This document shows, one piece after another, positions 1 to 10,630 of a stretch of DNA of 64,000 nt. Every line of letters begins with the position of its first letter. Within the stretch, counting starts at the first letter, position 1. Source of the DNA: Chamaelirium japonicum (lineage: Eukaryota > Streptophyta > Magnoliopsida > Liliales > Melanthiaceae); contig OX393557.1 in NCBI GenBank assembly GCA_947650365.1, positions 34,943,741 to 35,007,740 of the forward strand. Reading direction: 5' to 3'. The position numbers and the translations under genes are program-made. Under the pieces are notes generated by a model. That model saw nothing but the letters and a program-made list of their open reading frames with translations. It did not search any database and had not been told where the DNA came from.

Positions 1-720
1 TATTGGCCTATTGGATCTTGGTCGTCACATCAACTGTCAATAGAGGGCTTAGAGATAGCCAACCCTCGGGCATCCTTCAGTGTTGTAGATCGCCTGAGGA
101 TTCAACCGTCAACCGAGGGATTAGAGACATGCAACCTTCAATCGTCCTTTGGTATTACAGATCACCCGAGGATTCAACTGTCAATCGAGGACTTGGAGAC
201 AGCCAATCCTAGGGCATCCTCCGGCGTTGCATATCGTCCAAGGATTCAACCACCAACCGAGGGCTCGTAGATAGCCAACCCTTGGGTATCCTCCGGTGTT
301 GTAGATTGCCCGATGATTCAATCGGCAACCGAGGGCTTAGAGACAGTCAACCCTCGGGTATCCTCCGGTATTGCAGATCACTCGAGGATTCAATCAACAA
401 CTGAAAGCTTGGAGACAGATAGCTCTTGGGCATCCTCTGGTGTTGCAGATCGCCTGAGGATTCAATTATCAATCGAAGGCTTGGAGACAGCTAACCCTCG
501 GGCATTCTTCAACATTGCAGATCGCCCGAGGATTCAATCGTCAACTAAGGGCTTAGAAACAGCCAACCCTCGGGCATTGTCCAGCGTCGCAAATCACCCG
601 AGGATTCAATCAACAACCGAGGGCTTGGAGACAGCCAACCCTCGGGCATCCTCCAGCATTGCAGATCACCTGAGGATTCAACCGTCAACCGAAGGCTTAG
701 AGATAGCTAACCCTTAGGCA
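1..720. repeat. 72-bp tandem satellite array
   Basis: About ten head-to-tail copies of a 72-bp unit fill this stretch. The marker AGGATTCAA recurs at 97, 169, 241 and 313 (as ATGATTCAA), exactly 72 bp apart, and continues to about 680. Copies differ by scattered substitutions with almost no indels. Because 72 is a multiple of three, the array stays open in some frames and gives pseudo-peptides repeating ...EGLETANPRA...; these are by-products of the period and not a gene. The left edge is cut by the window start. Confidence 0.9.
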
Positions 721-749
721 TCCCTCGAGCATCTTTGGACAATGCAGAT

Positions 750-1355
750 TACCCCTCAAAAAGTTCAAGGAGACAGCCTTAGCACTCAAAGATAAAGTTC
801 AAGGTTGACATTGCTGCCTTGGCACTCAAAAAGTTCAAGGAGACAGCCTTGGTACTCAAAGAGAACGTCCGAGGTAGGTATCGCCGCCTCAGCACTCAAA
901 AAGTCTGAGATAACCTTGGCATTCAAAAATAAAGTCCGAGGTAGGCATCGCCGCCTTGGCACTCAAAAAGTCCAAGGAGATAGCCTTGGCACTCAAAAAG
1001 AAAGTCTGAGGTAGGTACCACCACCTCGGCACTTAAAAAGTCCAAGGAGATAGCCTTGGCACTCAAAGATAAAGTCCGAGGTAAGTGTCATCACCTCAGC
1101 GCTCAAAAAGCCTAAGGAGATAGCCTTGGCACTCAAAGGCAAAGTCCGAGATAGGCGTCGCTGCCTCACCACTCAAAAATTCTAAGGAGACAGCCTTGGC
1201 ACTCAAAGACAAAGTTCGAGGTAGGCGTCGCCCCCTCAGCACTCAAAAAGTCCATGGAGATAGTCTTGGCACTCAAAGACAAAGTCTGACATAGGCGTCG
1301 CCACCTTGGTACTCAAAAAGTCCAAGGAGACACCCTTGGTACTCAAAAGACAAAG
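750..1355. repeat. 70-bp tandem satellite array
   Basis: A second array of different sequence. The motif AAAGTCCGAGGTAGG and its variants recur at 931, 1001, 1071, 1141, 1211 and 1281, exactly 70 bp apart, alternating with CAAGGAGACAGCCTTGGCAC. About eight copies are visible. The unit differs from the 72-bp array before it but is close in length. 1356-1560 is non-repetitive linker with no recognisable gene. Confidence 0.88.
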
Positions 1356-1594
1356 TCTACTCCAAATCCTATTCAATCAGCACTTCATGGCTGATTAAGT
1401 ACAACAGTAAAACACTACGTGTCTCGACGTTGGTTTGACCGAAATAGCACTTTGCCTAAGTCGACCGACACTAAGGTACTACGCTGAGTGCTCTGAATCT
1501 TTGGCATCGCACATGATACTGAGTCACGTAAGAACTCTTAATCAACTAGTGCTTCACCACTGTCAAGCTCCAAGGTGCATTCACGATGTCCTGT

Positions 1595-2168
1595 CGTTGG
1601 TTTGATTGCACAGGGTCTCCCCACAATCAGCCAGCCTATGTACCCCCCAACCGATTGGGTCGGTAAGAGCTTTGCCTCGACCAACCGAAGAAAACACTAG
1701 TTTGATCGAACATGATCTCTACATGATCAGCTAGCAAACGCAAAGGTGTATGCTTGGTGTCCCTTCACTAGTTTGATCGCATAGGGTCTCTCCATGATCA
1801 ACCAGCGTTCAAAGGCACCTGCTACATATCCCACAACTGATTGGGTCGATAAGAGATTTGCCTCGATTAATGGGAAAAAAAAACTAGTTTGATCGCATAG
1901 GGTCTCACCACGATCAGCTAGCAAATGCAAAGGTGCAAGCTCAGTGTCCCTTCACTCATTTGATCACAAAGGGTCTCCTCACGATCAACCAGCATTAAAA
2001 GGCACTTGCTACGTACCCTACAACCGGTTGGGTCGGTAAGAGCTTTGCCTCGACCAATCAAAAACAAGACTAGTTTGATCACACAGGGTCTCCCCACGAT
2101 TAGCTAGTGAACGCAAAGGTGCAGGCTCAATGACCCTTCCCTGGTTTGATAGCTCAGGGTCTCCCCAC
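1595..2168. repeat. ~183-bp tandem repeat, about three copies
   Basis: The phrase GTTTGATCGCATAGGGTCTC followed by CACGATCAGCTAGCAAACG recurs near 1693, 1877 and 2057, about 180-184 bp apart, with half-unit variants between (1596, 1772, 1953). Each unit carries GATTGGGTCGGTAAGAG and a short A-run. It abuts the LTR at 2169. It could be the internal part of an older element of the same kind, since the LTR at 2169 would then serve two neighbours, but this is inference. Confidence 0.75.
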
Positions 2169-2783
2169 TGTGGGTGCAAAATCTGGCTAACGCCTGACGA
2201 TGGGACCCACCAGCCTACCTGGGGTCCACGAATATGATGGTGGCACCCACCAGCCCTTATTGGGGCCTGCGAAGATGACGATGGGACCCGCCAGCCCTAC
2301 TTGGTGCCCACACATACTATTTGCGGTCTTATAAATATCCTCGGGTATTTTCCAAAACCCCCGATACTCCAAAACCTCTATAAATAGCAGACCCGACAAA
2401 TATTCTAGACCGAAATTCATTATTCCCAACACCAAAACTTTTTTTCGAGAGCGCTTTGAGCCTTCTAGTAATCAGACTCTAGTCAAGCCTACTCCACCCT
2501 CTGTCTACTTGTATAAGCACTCAACCTGTCGAGTGTAGCTTTCCCTTCTCAGAGTTAGTGGATTCAAAGTTTACACCTTACCGCACGGAAATATAGGCTT
2601 CAACCGAACTTCATCACCCCATCTTGTGTCAACTCTCTCTCCCCCACTATTGTTTTGTGTCTTCTTCTTCTTATATTCAACAGTGTTAGCGTGATAGCTC
2701 ATCACTCCATAGTGCACCACACTTAAATATCTACCCTTCAATCGACTGTTGGAGGGAGATTGTACGTCGGCCGTAATTTTTTC
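2169..2783 (+). repeat. 5' LTR of the element at 2169-6655
   Basis: It begins TGTGGGTGCAAAATCTGGCT and carries a TATA box CTATAAATAG at 2378-2387. It shares with the downstream copy the blocks CAAGCCTACT(C/T)CACCCTCTG, TTACCGCACGGA and the end GTTGGAGGGAGAT...CGGCCGTAATTTTT. The TATA box followed by a C/T-rich stretch suggests the U3/R promoter of the element. The exact 3' edge is uncertain because no clear CA end is visible. Confidence 0.7.
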
Positions 2784-3061
2784 GAATTGTACTTGGGGCC
2801 ATCTGTTCGACCGTGGCCCACCGATCAGGCGCCAACCGACCGGGCCTCCCTATTGGTTGGTCAGATTTGTAATGCAACCGACCGCCGATAGCGCCCTAAG
2901 ATCGACCACCCCTGGCATGGTCGGTCAGAGGCGACCAGCTAACCGACCAACCGGTCGGGCCAGTCAACCGACCGACTGAACATGCCCCGAGCCGTGGGGG
3001 GGCGACGAGCGCAACAGCCAGTCCCGAGCCGTTAGGGGTCGACGAGCACGACGGCCAGCCC

Positions 3062-5945
3062 CGGACAGCAAGTCGACGGACACACCCTTGGCCGACCCTT
3101 GGCAAGGGGTCACCTTGTGTGACGGTCATCCCCATTCCCTAAATAGTGGATCAGCAGACAACCCCTGGCCAGCCCTTGGCAGGGGGTTAATGGACGCGAC
3201 GGCTGGCCCCGAACAACGGGTCAGCAGGCACGCCCCTGGTCTGCCCTTGACAGGGGGTCGACGAGCGTGACGGCCAACCCCGGACAAACAGGTCGATAGA
3301 CACACCACTGGCCAGCCCTTGACAGGGGGTTGGTGGGCGTGACGGTCGTCCACGGATAGCAAGTCGGAAGGCACGCCCCTAGCCGGCCATTGGCAGGGGG
3401 ACGACGGGCGTGACGACCAACCCTGGACAGTGGGTTGGCAGACACGCCCCTGGCCGACCTTTGACAAAGGGTCGGCGGGCACTACGATCGGCTCCGAACA
3501 GCGGGTCGATGAACACACCCCTTGTCAACCCTTGACAGGGGGTCAGCGGGCGTAACGGCCAATACCGGACAGCTAGTCGGCAGGCATGCCCCAGGCTGGC
3601 CCTTGGTAGGGAATCGACGGGATCCATAGCCGACCCTGAAAAGTAGGTCAGAGGACATGTCCCTGGCCGGCCCTTGACAGGGGGTCGACGGGCGCGACGA
3701 TCGGTCTCAGACAGCGGGTCAGCGGGCACACCCCTCATCAACCCTTGGCAGGGTGTCGGCAAACACGACGGTCAGCCCCGGACAGCGGGTCGGCAGACAA
3801 ACTCTTCATCGGCCATTGGCAGGGGGTCGGTGGGCATGACAATCATCCCCGAACAGTGAGTCGACAGACACGCCCCTGGTCGGCCCTTGACAGGGGGTCA
3901 GCGGGCGCTACAAATGGCCTCGGACTGTGGGTCGGCAAGCATACCCTAGGTCGGCCCTTGATAGGGGGTCGACGAGCATGTCGGTTGCCCTCGGACAGTG
4001 GGTCGGTGGACACGCCCCTAGCTGGCCATTGATAGGGGGTCGATGTGCGTAATGGCCAGCCCCGGACAGCAGGTCAACAGATGCACCCCTGGCCCTTGGC
4101 AGGGGGTTGATAGGCACGACAGCCAGCCCGGATAGTAGGTCCACGGACGCGCCCCTTGTCGGCCCTTGACAAGGGGTCGACGGGCACGACGATCGGCCCT
4201 GAATAACAAGTCGGTAGACACACCCCTGGCCGGCCCTTGGCAATGGATTGGCGAGCACGACGGCCGACCCCGGACAGCGAGTCGGCAGACACACCCCTTG
4301 GCCGGCCCTTGATAGGGGGTCAGCGAGTGCGATACCGGCCTCAGACAGCGGATCCGTGGATGCGCCTCTAGCCAGCCCTTGGTAGGGGGTCAGCAAGCAT
4401 GACGATCGGTCCCGGACAATGGGTCAACGTACACGCCCTAGGTCAGCCCTTGAAAGGGGGTTGACGAGCCGACCAATCGGGCTCCCTCGACTGATCGGGC
4501 GTAGACCCGACCGACTGGGCACCAACACGGCCTGACCGACTGGGCACCAACACGGCCTGACCGACTGGGCACCAATCGGACCAACCGGGTGCTGACTCGA
4601 CTGACCGAGCACCAGGCCGACCGACCAAGCCAGGCATGGGTCGATCGCCGGCGCACTAGACTTGGCCGTCGGGTGCACCCGACGACTTATCGCCCTTGGC
4701 GAGTCGATCGACCGATCGTCCTGACGTGAACGGTAGGCGGCAACCGGTCAAACAAGCTGGCAGACCCTTGGTATCGACAAGCGCGATGGTCTACCCTGGA
4801 CAGCGGATCGACACACAGACAACGGTCGGCTATGGATAGCGGCGTGGGTCGGCAAACATGCCCCATGCCGGCCCTTGGCAGGGGGCCAGCAGGCGAAACG
4901 GCCGGCCCTGGACAGTGGGTCGGCAGATAAGCCTTTGGCCGACCCTTGGTAGGGGGTCAACAGGCGCAATGGCAGAACCCAGATAGTGGGTCGGTAGACA
5001 AACCCCTGGCCGGACCTTGGCAGGGGGTTGACAAGCATGATGATCGGCCCTGGACAACAGGTCGGTAGACGGACAACGGGTCGACAGACAGACAACGATC
5101 GGTTCTGGTCAACGGGTCGACGGACACACCCTTGGCCAGCCCTTGGCAAGGGTCAACGGGTGCAGCAGTCATCCCCGGACAGCGGATCGGCAGACACGCC
5201 CCTGGCCGGCCCTTGGCGGGGGTCGGCCGGCACGACGGCTGACGCCGGTTAGCGGGTCGACAGACACACCCCTCGTTGGCCTTTAGTAGGGGACCAATAG
5301 ACACGCCGGTCAACCCCAGACAGCGCGTCAGCAGACGGACAACCTTCGGCCCCGAACAACAGGTCGGAAGATGGATAACCTTCGGCCCCGAATAGCGGGT
5401 CGATGGACACGCCCATGGGTGACCCTTGGCAAGAGATCGACAGGCTTGACGGTCGGTCCCATACAGCGGGTCGACAGACAAACAACGATCGGCCCCGGAC
5501 AGTAGGTCGGTAGACAGACAACTGTCAGCCCCGGATAACGGGTCAGTAAACACGCCCTTGGCCGGCCCTTGGCAAGGGGTCGGCGGGCACAATGGCCGGC
5601 CCCGGACAGCGGGTTGGCAGGCACGCCCCTGGCCAACCCTTGGCAAGGGGTCGGTAGGCACGATGGTCGACCTCGGACAGTGGGTCGGAGGATGCCCCCT
5701 GGCCTAGTCGGCCCATGGCAGGGGGTCGGTGGGCGTGACGACCGATCCCGGACAATGGGTCGGCGGACACGCCCCTGACCGGCCCTTGTCAAGGGCTCGG
5801 CATACGCAACGATCGGCTTCAGACAACGGGTTGACAGACACGCCCCTGGCTGACCATTGGCAGGGGGACAGTAGGCACAACGGCCGGCTCCAGATAGCGG
5901 GTCGACATACATACTTTTTGGTCGGCCCCTGGCAGGGGGTCTGCA
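3062..5945. repeat. 71-72 bp GC-rich minisatellite (about 40 copies)
   Basis: The unit reads roughly GGACAGCGGGTCGGCAGACA, then CGCCCCTGGCCGGCCCTTGG, then CAGGGGGTCGGCGGGCACGA, then CGGCC. Marker positions 3661, 3732, 3803, 3874 and 3944 show a 70-72 bp spacing. The block near 4440-4740 is a variant rich in GACCGACTGGGCACCAA. The period and GC richness make long overlapping open frames on both strands (up to 234 codons), none with non-repeat protein character. Confidence 0.9.
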
Positions 5946-6039
5946 AATTCATTTAAAACAGTCATCAAGTCACCTCAGTATCGATAAATCAGTTTTGCAC
6001 CATAGAGTCACATCCAGCTAAGTTAGCACCTGGCTAGTT

Positions 6040-6048
6040 GGGAGGGGG
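6040..6048 (+). promoter_or_regulatory. Polypurine tract before the 3' LTR
   Basis: GGGAGGGGG lies four bases before the start of the second LTR. In LTR elements this RNase-H-resistant tract primes plus-strand DNA synthesis. Its presence supports a plus-strand orientation for the element. Confidence 0.55.
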
Positions 6049-6052
6049 TAAC

Positions 6053-6653
6053 TATGGGTACATAATCTGGCTAATGGTGGCTGTAGGACCCACTAGTTCT
6101 GTCTGGGACCCGCGAAAACGATGGTGGGACCTGCCAACTATGCCTGGGGCCCATGAAGAAGACGGTAAGACCCACCAGCCCTGCCTTGGACCCACACATA
6201 TTATCTGGGGTCTGGTAAATCCTCTCGAGTATTTACCAGAACCTCCAATATTCCCAAACCTCTATAAACAGCAGACCCGACAAATAAACCAAGACCGGAA
6301 TTTATTATTCCCAACTCCACTTTCTGTTTTCCAGGTAATCAGACTCTGGTCAAGCCTACTTCACCCTCTGTCTACTTGTATAAACACCTTCGGCCTATCG
6401 AGAGTAGCTCTACTTTCTCAGAATTAGTGAATTCAAAGGTTGCGTCTTACCGCACGGAGACGTAGGCTTCTGCCGAACTTCGTCACCACATCATGTGTCA
6501 ACTTTCTTTAACTCTCTCTCTCTCTCTCTACTCTACAGTGTCTGAGTGACAACTCGACACATGACAGTTCAGCGCACTCTATAGTGCACCATACTTAAAT
6601 TTCAACCTTCAATCGAGTGTTGGAGGGAGATCGTACGGCGGCCGTAATTTTTC
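6053..6653 (+). repeat. 3' LTR of the element at 2169-6655
   Basis: It starts TATGGGTACATAATCTGGCT, aligned with TGTGGGTGCAAAATCTGGCT at 2169; the expected TG start appears changed to TA. It repeats the TATA region (TCTATAAACAGCAG, 6261-6274), the CACCCTCTGTCTACTTGTAT block and the terminal CGGCCGTAATTTTT. It has several indels relative to the 5' copy, so the insertion is old. Confidence 0.68.
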
Positions 6654-6655
6654 TC

Positions 6656-6920
6656 CACAAAAAGTGCATTGCAACGTCACCCATTTCAAACGCCAACGGC
6701 TATGTCCCAACTGTCAAATGAACAACGGTTAGAAATGCAGTCGTTTGAGTATAAAAAATGTTCTTTTACAACTAAATTTTATAAAAAAGGAAAAAGTATC
6801 TATATGTACCCTACACTCATGTAAAAAAACACAAATTTTTTTGTACTCGATTTTTTTAAAAAAAAAATTCTACTAACAGATGGAGCCCGGCAGGTTCGCA
6901 TGGGTACACCAACGCTCCAG
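6656..6920. other. Unassigned intergenic DNA
   Basis: AT-rich flank after the 3' LTR, with A-runs near 6780-6860 and no open frame of interest. No gene or repeat family is recognised. Confidence 0.5.
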
Positions 6921-7096
6921 AAAGAGGTTTTTTTCAAAATAACCCTTAATTGTCACGTATTGCTCAAACTGACCCTGACTACTTTGTGCTTTAGCGGCTC
7001 ATGGCGAGGCAACACCAATAGTCTGGTCGGCGAGCGGCGCGGCCTTTGAATGGGACGGGCGGCTTGATGGGCCCCGACCTCTCCCTCTCATCTTTT

Positions 7097-7576
7097 TAGG
7101 GGTGGCAATGGATCGGGTCGTGTCGGGGTCATGTCGGGTCTAGTCGGGTTCGTGTCCAAAAACCCCAGACCCGATCCGATCCGTTTAACTAATCGTGTCT
7201 AGATCCTAAATCTGTACCCGACCCGCTAATAAACGGGTAGACCCGATAAGACCCGGTAAGACCCGTTTATCATCCGGGACTATTCAGTTGACCCGATCCG
7301 ACTCCGACTCGACCCGACCTGACCCGAAAGACCCGCTGGTATTATATATAATAGTATCGGATTGCGGGTAGACCCGACCCGACCCGACATGACCCGTTGA
7401 ATACTAAACGGGTCTTCCCGGGTCTACCGTGTCCAGACCCTAAACCCGGACCCGACCCGTTTATTAAACGGGTCTATCGTGTCGACCCGTTTACAACCCG
7501 AACCCGTTTAGCCCTGACCCAGACCCGCTAACTTCGTGTCGGGTCTGCCATGTCGGGTCCGAAATTGCCAGCCTTA
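7097..7576. mobile_element. hAT-type MITE with perfect 8-bp TSD
   Basis: The element starts TAGGGGTGGCAATGG and ends ATTGCCAGCCTTA, which are imperfect terminal inverted repeats. It is flanked by identical 8-bp copies of CATCTTTT (7089-7096 and 7577-7584). The interior is a CCCGACCC/GGGTCGGG-rich sequence of about 480 bp with no coding potential. An 8-bp duplication and the TAGGGGTGGCAA end fit the hAT superfamily. Confidence 0.88.
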
Positions 7577-7585
7577 CATCTTTTC

Positions 7586-7588
<3 letters not shown>

Positions 7589-7661
<73 letters not shown>
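7589..7661. repeat. (CT)n microsatellite
   Basis: About 36 CT units, immediately after the right target duplication of the MITE at 7097-7576. Dipeptide open frames across it are artefacts. Confidence 0.97.
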
Positions 7662-7665
<4 letters not shown>

Positions 7666-7766
7666 TGAAATGCCACTGATAGGAGACGGCCCCAACGAGC
7701 GACGAGGCAGCACCGACAGTCTGGCTGACGAGCAGCACGACCTCTGAATAGGACGGGCGGCCAGAC

Positions 7767-7769
<3 letters not shown>

Positions 7770-7843
<74 letters not shown>
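7770..7843. repeat. (CT)n(GT)n compound microsatellite
   Basis: CT units to 7826 pass directly into GT units to 7843. The sequence on either side (GACGAGGCAGCACCGACAGT at about 7698, AGGCGACACCGACAGTCTGG at about 7890) is itself a degenerate direct repeat of roughly 190 bp. Confidence 0.95.
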
Positions 7844-8149
7844 GCTAATAGTGCGGCGCCACAGACAGGCTACGGCCCCGACGGGCTGTGAGGCGACACC
7901 GACAGTCTGGCCGACGGGTTGCGCAGCCTCCGAACATGATGGGTGGCTGGCCGACCCCGACCTCTAGTTTAATTTTGATTACCCATCTTTATTTTGACCC
8001 ATAATTACGAGTCGAAACATCCAAAATTTCAATTTGGGATGAAAAATGACATTTTGATAAATTTTTGTTCAAATTTGAAATATTTCAAGCTGAAGCACTG
8101 CTTTCTTTGAGCACAATCATGAGAATCAAATTCGAATATAGATTGATTT

Positions 8150-8400
8150 TAATACAAACACAATTCACTTGCGGTACAGGAAAATCTAGACACAACCAAC
8201 GCAAATCACTTACGTTATAAAAAAAACTGGACGCAACTAGTGCAAATCACTTGTGTTACAGAACAAACTAGATGCAACCAATGCAAATCACTTGCATTAC
8301 AAGCAAGAGGGCAAAAACTGGACGCAACCAACGTAAATCACTTGCGTTACTGAAAAAAACTGGATGCAACCAACACAAATAACTTGTGTTACAAACAAGA
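8150..8400. repeat. ~55-bp degenerate minisatellite on ACGCAA / TTGCGT
   Basis: Four to five copies of AACTGGACGCAACCAACGC followed by AAATCACTTGCGTTACA, with A-rich spacers. The unit contains a small self-complementary ACGCAA...TTGCGT pair. It lies inside candidate transposon X1; a related array is at 9240-9500. Confidence 0.7.
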
Positions 8401-8556
8401 GGAAAAAAAAAAACCACAACTGGAGGAAAAGGGTAAACTGAGTTCACACATGATAGGGGTCACATAAGTAATGAATAAACCAACAAGGATCAGTTAGAGC
8501 AATACGTTGCAGTTGGGGGGCATTTTGGGCAAATCCTCTTTCAGAACAATTTATCT

Positions 8557-8885
8557 TTTGGTAATATGGTGGCCTGGTCATTTGGTAATATGGTGAGATA
8601 ACAAAAAGCTAGGTGATCTTTTTCAAAGAGTAGAAAAAAATTATGAGGGGTATTGGAATTGTTGCCGAAAAGTGGCTCCCTATTATTTGGGGATGGCTAT
8701 CGATCCCCTAATAATAGAAAAATAATATAGATCGAGATTGTTGAAGATGCTCTAACCAAGTTGAAATCCATGCTCTATTTAATAATGCATAACTTAGGCA
8801 GCTACTTGCAATTGATGAGCACTAAATATCCTAAAATGAGTGTGTGAGTGACTTCACACATCACAAAGGTCATAAAAGAGAATAT
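8557..8885. other. Spacer between X1 and the Mutator-like MITE
   Basis: AT-rich sequence with a small direct repeat (TTTGGTAATATGGTG at about 8561 and 8580). No gene or known repeat is recognised. Confidence 0.45.
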
Positions 8886-8894
8886 TTTTCCAAA

Positions 8895-9070
8895 GAGAAA
8901 TGCTATTCAGTCCGAAGATTTCTCCCGAATTCACCGGTCCGATTGACATGGCAGTGCACAACTGGTGGCTGGAACTCACCAACGATATTTAAATCTTTTC
9001 AGCCACCAGTTCTGCCACGACAATCGGGCCGACGAATTCGAAAAAATCTTCGGGCTGAATAGCATTGCTC
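8895..9070. mobile_element. Mutator-like MITE, 176 bp, ~50-bp TIRs
   Basis: The left end GAGAAATGCTATTCAGTCCG and the reverse complement of the right end (GAGCAATGCTATTCAGCCCG) match over about 50 bp. An inner inverted pair is AACTGGTGGCTGG / CAGCCACCAGTT. Flanks TTTTCCAAA (8886-8894) and TTTTCAAAA (9071-9079) form a 9-bp duplication with one mismatch. Long TIRs and a 9-bp duplication fit Mutator. It is non-coding and almost entirely foldback. Confidence 0.82.
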
Positions 9071-10085
9071 TTTTCAAAAATGACCCCCAATTGTCGCATA
9101 TTGCTTAAACTGACGCTTGTTTCATTTTGCATTTCTTTTATGATCCTCTGCACTTGTGAAACTGTTGCACGTTTATATTTTGATTTTTTTGGACAAAAAC
9201 ACTCTCAAAAAGTGTATGTTACTTTCGACGAAGTAATATAACGACAGCAAGAACGCAAGTTATAATGCAAATATCTTGCGTTGGTCTTGCTGATAAAAGT
9301 TCCAACGCAAATATCTTCTGTTGGCCTTGCTAACATAAATTCTAACACAAATATCTTATATTGGTCTTACTATTGCTTTCAGCAAAGTAATATGACCAAT
9401 GCAAGTTCTGATGCAAATATCTTGTATTGGCCTTTTTAATTTGTTGCTTTCGACGAAGCACTATGGTTAATGCAAGAACGCAAGGTCCGACGCAAATATC
9501 TTGTGTCGACCTTACATTGGTCTTACGGTTGCTTGCGTAGGTCACCAGAAGTTTGCTTTTCTATTGTATCTTGGAGGTCGTCGGGAACCCCACCACCTGC
9601 GTTCCTAATTACCATAGAACTCTTGTCGAAGGTCGTCATAAGTTGTTTTTCGTATTGCTGTCAGCATGGCTTCACCGAATGTCGTTGGAAAACCCACCAA
9701 TTACTTCCTCTTTACCATGGAACATTTTGTCGAAAGTCTACAGAAGTTTACTTTCCTTATTGCTTTGGTGGATGTCATTGAAAATCCCACAATTTGTATT
9801 TATCTTTACCATTGAATTTTTAGCAGACAGTGCAGATGGTCATCGAAGATTTATTTTCCATGTTGTATAGCCTGAAGTCACTCCAAAATAGAATACAAGT
9901 CAATACAAATGACTTGCGTTTGTGACTTAATAGGTTTCACATAGAAAGAAGATGAGTGCTATGGTAAGGATATTTTTATTCAAAAAAATATAAGGAGTTA
10001 GAAAAGTAACTCGAAAAGTAAGTGGGGGCAACTTTAAGCAAATCAAAGGAGTTGGGGTCCTTTTGGAAAAAACCTCCACAGGTAA
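9071..10085. mobile_element. Candidate inverted-repeat transposon X2
   Basis: The left end TTTTCAAAAATGACCCCCAA, continuing TTGTCGCATATTGCTTAAAC, pairs with the right end near 10028-10080, whose reverse complement reads TTTTTTCCAAAAGGACCCCA. The ends resemble those of X1. The interior 9240-9500 holds about five copies of CGCAAATATCTTGCGTTGGTC separated by AAGTAATATGACC-type spacers. The Mutator-like MITE sits at its left border. No coding is seen. Confidence 0.4.
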
Positions 10086-10114
10086 TGCTAAAAACATGTT
10101 GGGTCTATTTGAGT

Positions 10115-10630
10115 TAGGGATGGCAATCCTTGACCCTACCCGCCAACACGATCCGAAACCACCCGAAGTTAGTGGGTTTGGGTTTGGCCTAAATGGGTTC
10201 GGGTCATAAACGGGTTGACTCGATTGATCTGTCATTTAATGGGTTGGACTTGGGTTTATACTTATACCTTGATTGACCTAACTTGACCCGTTTACTAAAT
10301 GAGTCGTGTCAATCCGTCAACAATCCAACTCGATCCACCCCAAGCCAACCAAACCCAACCCGATCATACCCGGCCCAACTCTACCTGACCTTATCCAACC
10401 CAACTGATTTGCATGGGTTTTATTGACCCAACTCGAGTCAACCTGACCTAATCCGATCCGAGTCGTTTATTAAACAGGCTAAACAGTTTGGGCCGATCAG
10501 TCCGTTTATTGGGTGGATCGGATTTGGGTTTAAATTTTTAACCCGTTTATTAACCGGGTCCACTTTGGGTTGGATGTTTTGCCTTTGTACCTATCTCAAC
10601 CCGATCCAACCCGACCCATTGCCACCCCTA
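10115..10630. mobile_element. hAT-type MITE, TAGGGATGGCAAT ends
   Basis: It begins TAGGGATGGCAATCC and ends ATTGCCACCCCTA, with a CCCGACCC-rich interior like the elements at 7097 and 54386. The flanking 8-mers ATTTGAGT and ATTGCTCG do not match, so the target duplication has decayed or one edge was lost. Confidence 0.7.

Larger units (their letters stand above)
2169..6655 (+). mobile_element. Non-autonomous LTR retrotransposon filled with minisatellite
   Basis: Two direct repeats of about 600 bp (2169-2783 and 6053-6653) bracket a 3.27-kb interior with no gag or pol similarity in any frame. A purine tract GGGAGGGGG lies at 6040-6048, a few bases before the second repeat, as expected of a polypurine tract. 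A TGGGGCCATCTG-type sequence just inside the first repeat (near 2790-2805) is a possible primer site. The flanks CCCAC (2164-2168) and TCCAC (about 6653-6657) could be a degraded 5-bp target duplication. Long LTRs, no coding and a repetitive interior fit a LARD-like derivative; which autonomous family drives it is unknown. Confidence 0.7.
6924..8556. mobile_element. Candidate inverted-repeat transposon X1
   Basis: The left end GAAAGAGGTTTTTTTCAAAA (about 6921-6940) continues TAACCCTTAATTGTCACGTA and TTGCTCAAACTGACC. The right end (about 8475-8552) is its imperfect reverse complement, ending GGCAAATCCTCTTTC. The interior holds a hAT MITE, two CT tracts and a minisatellite built on ACGCAA/TTGCGT. 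A similar pair of ends bounds 9071-10085. No transposase or target duplication is seen; the superfamily is not determined. Confidence 0.42.

Noticed and set aside
1..1355. CRISPR-like regularly spaced repeats
   Set aside because: Whole 70-72 bp units repeat with no unique spacers, in an evidently plant nuclear context, so this is a satellite array.
2896..5952. Many overlapping open frames of 60-234 codons on both strands, rich in Pro, Arg and Gly
   Set aside because: They all follow the 71-72 bp minisatellite. Every frame shows the same repeating peptide, with no start context, splice sites or domains.
10115..10630. 8-bp target duplication for the hAT MITE
   Set aside because: The flanking 8-mers ATTTGAGT and ATTGCTCG share too few positions, so the element is called on its inverted ends only.
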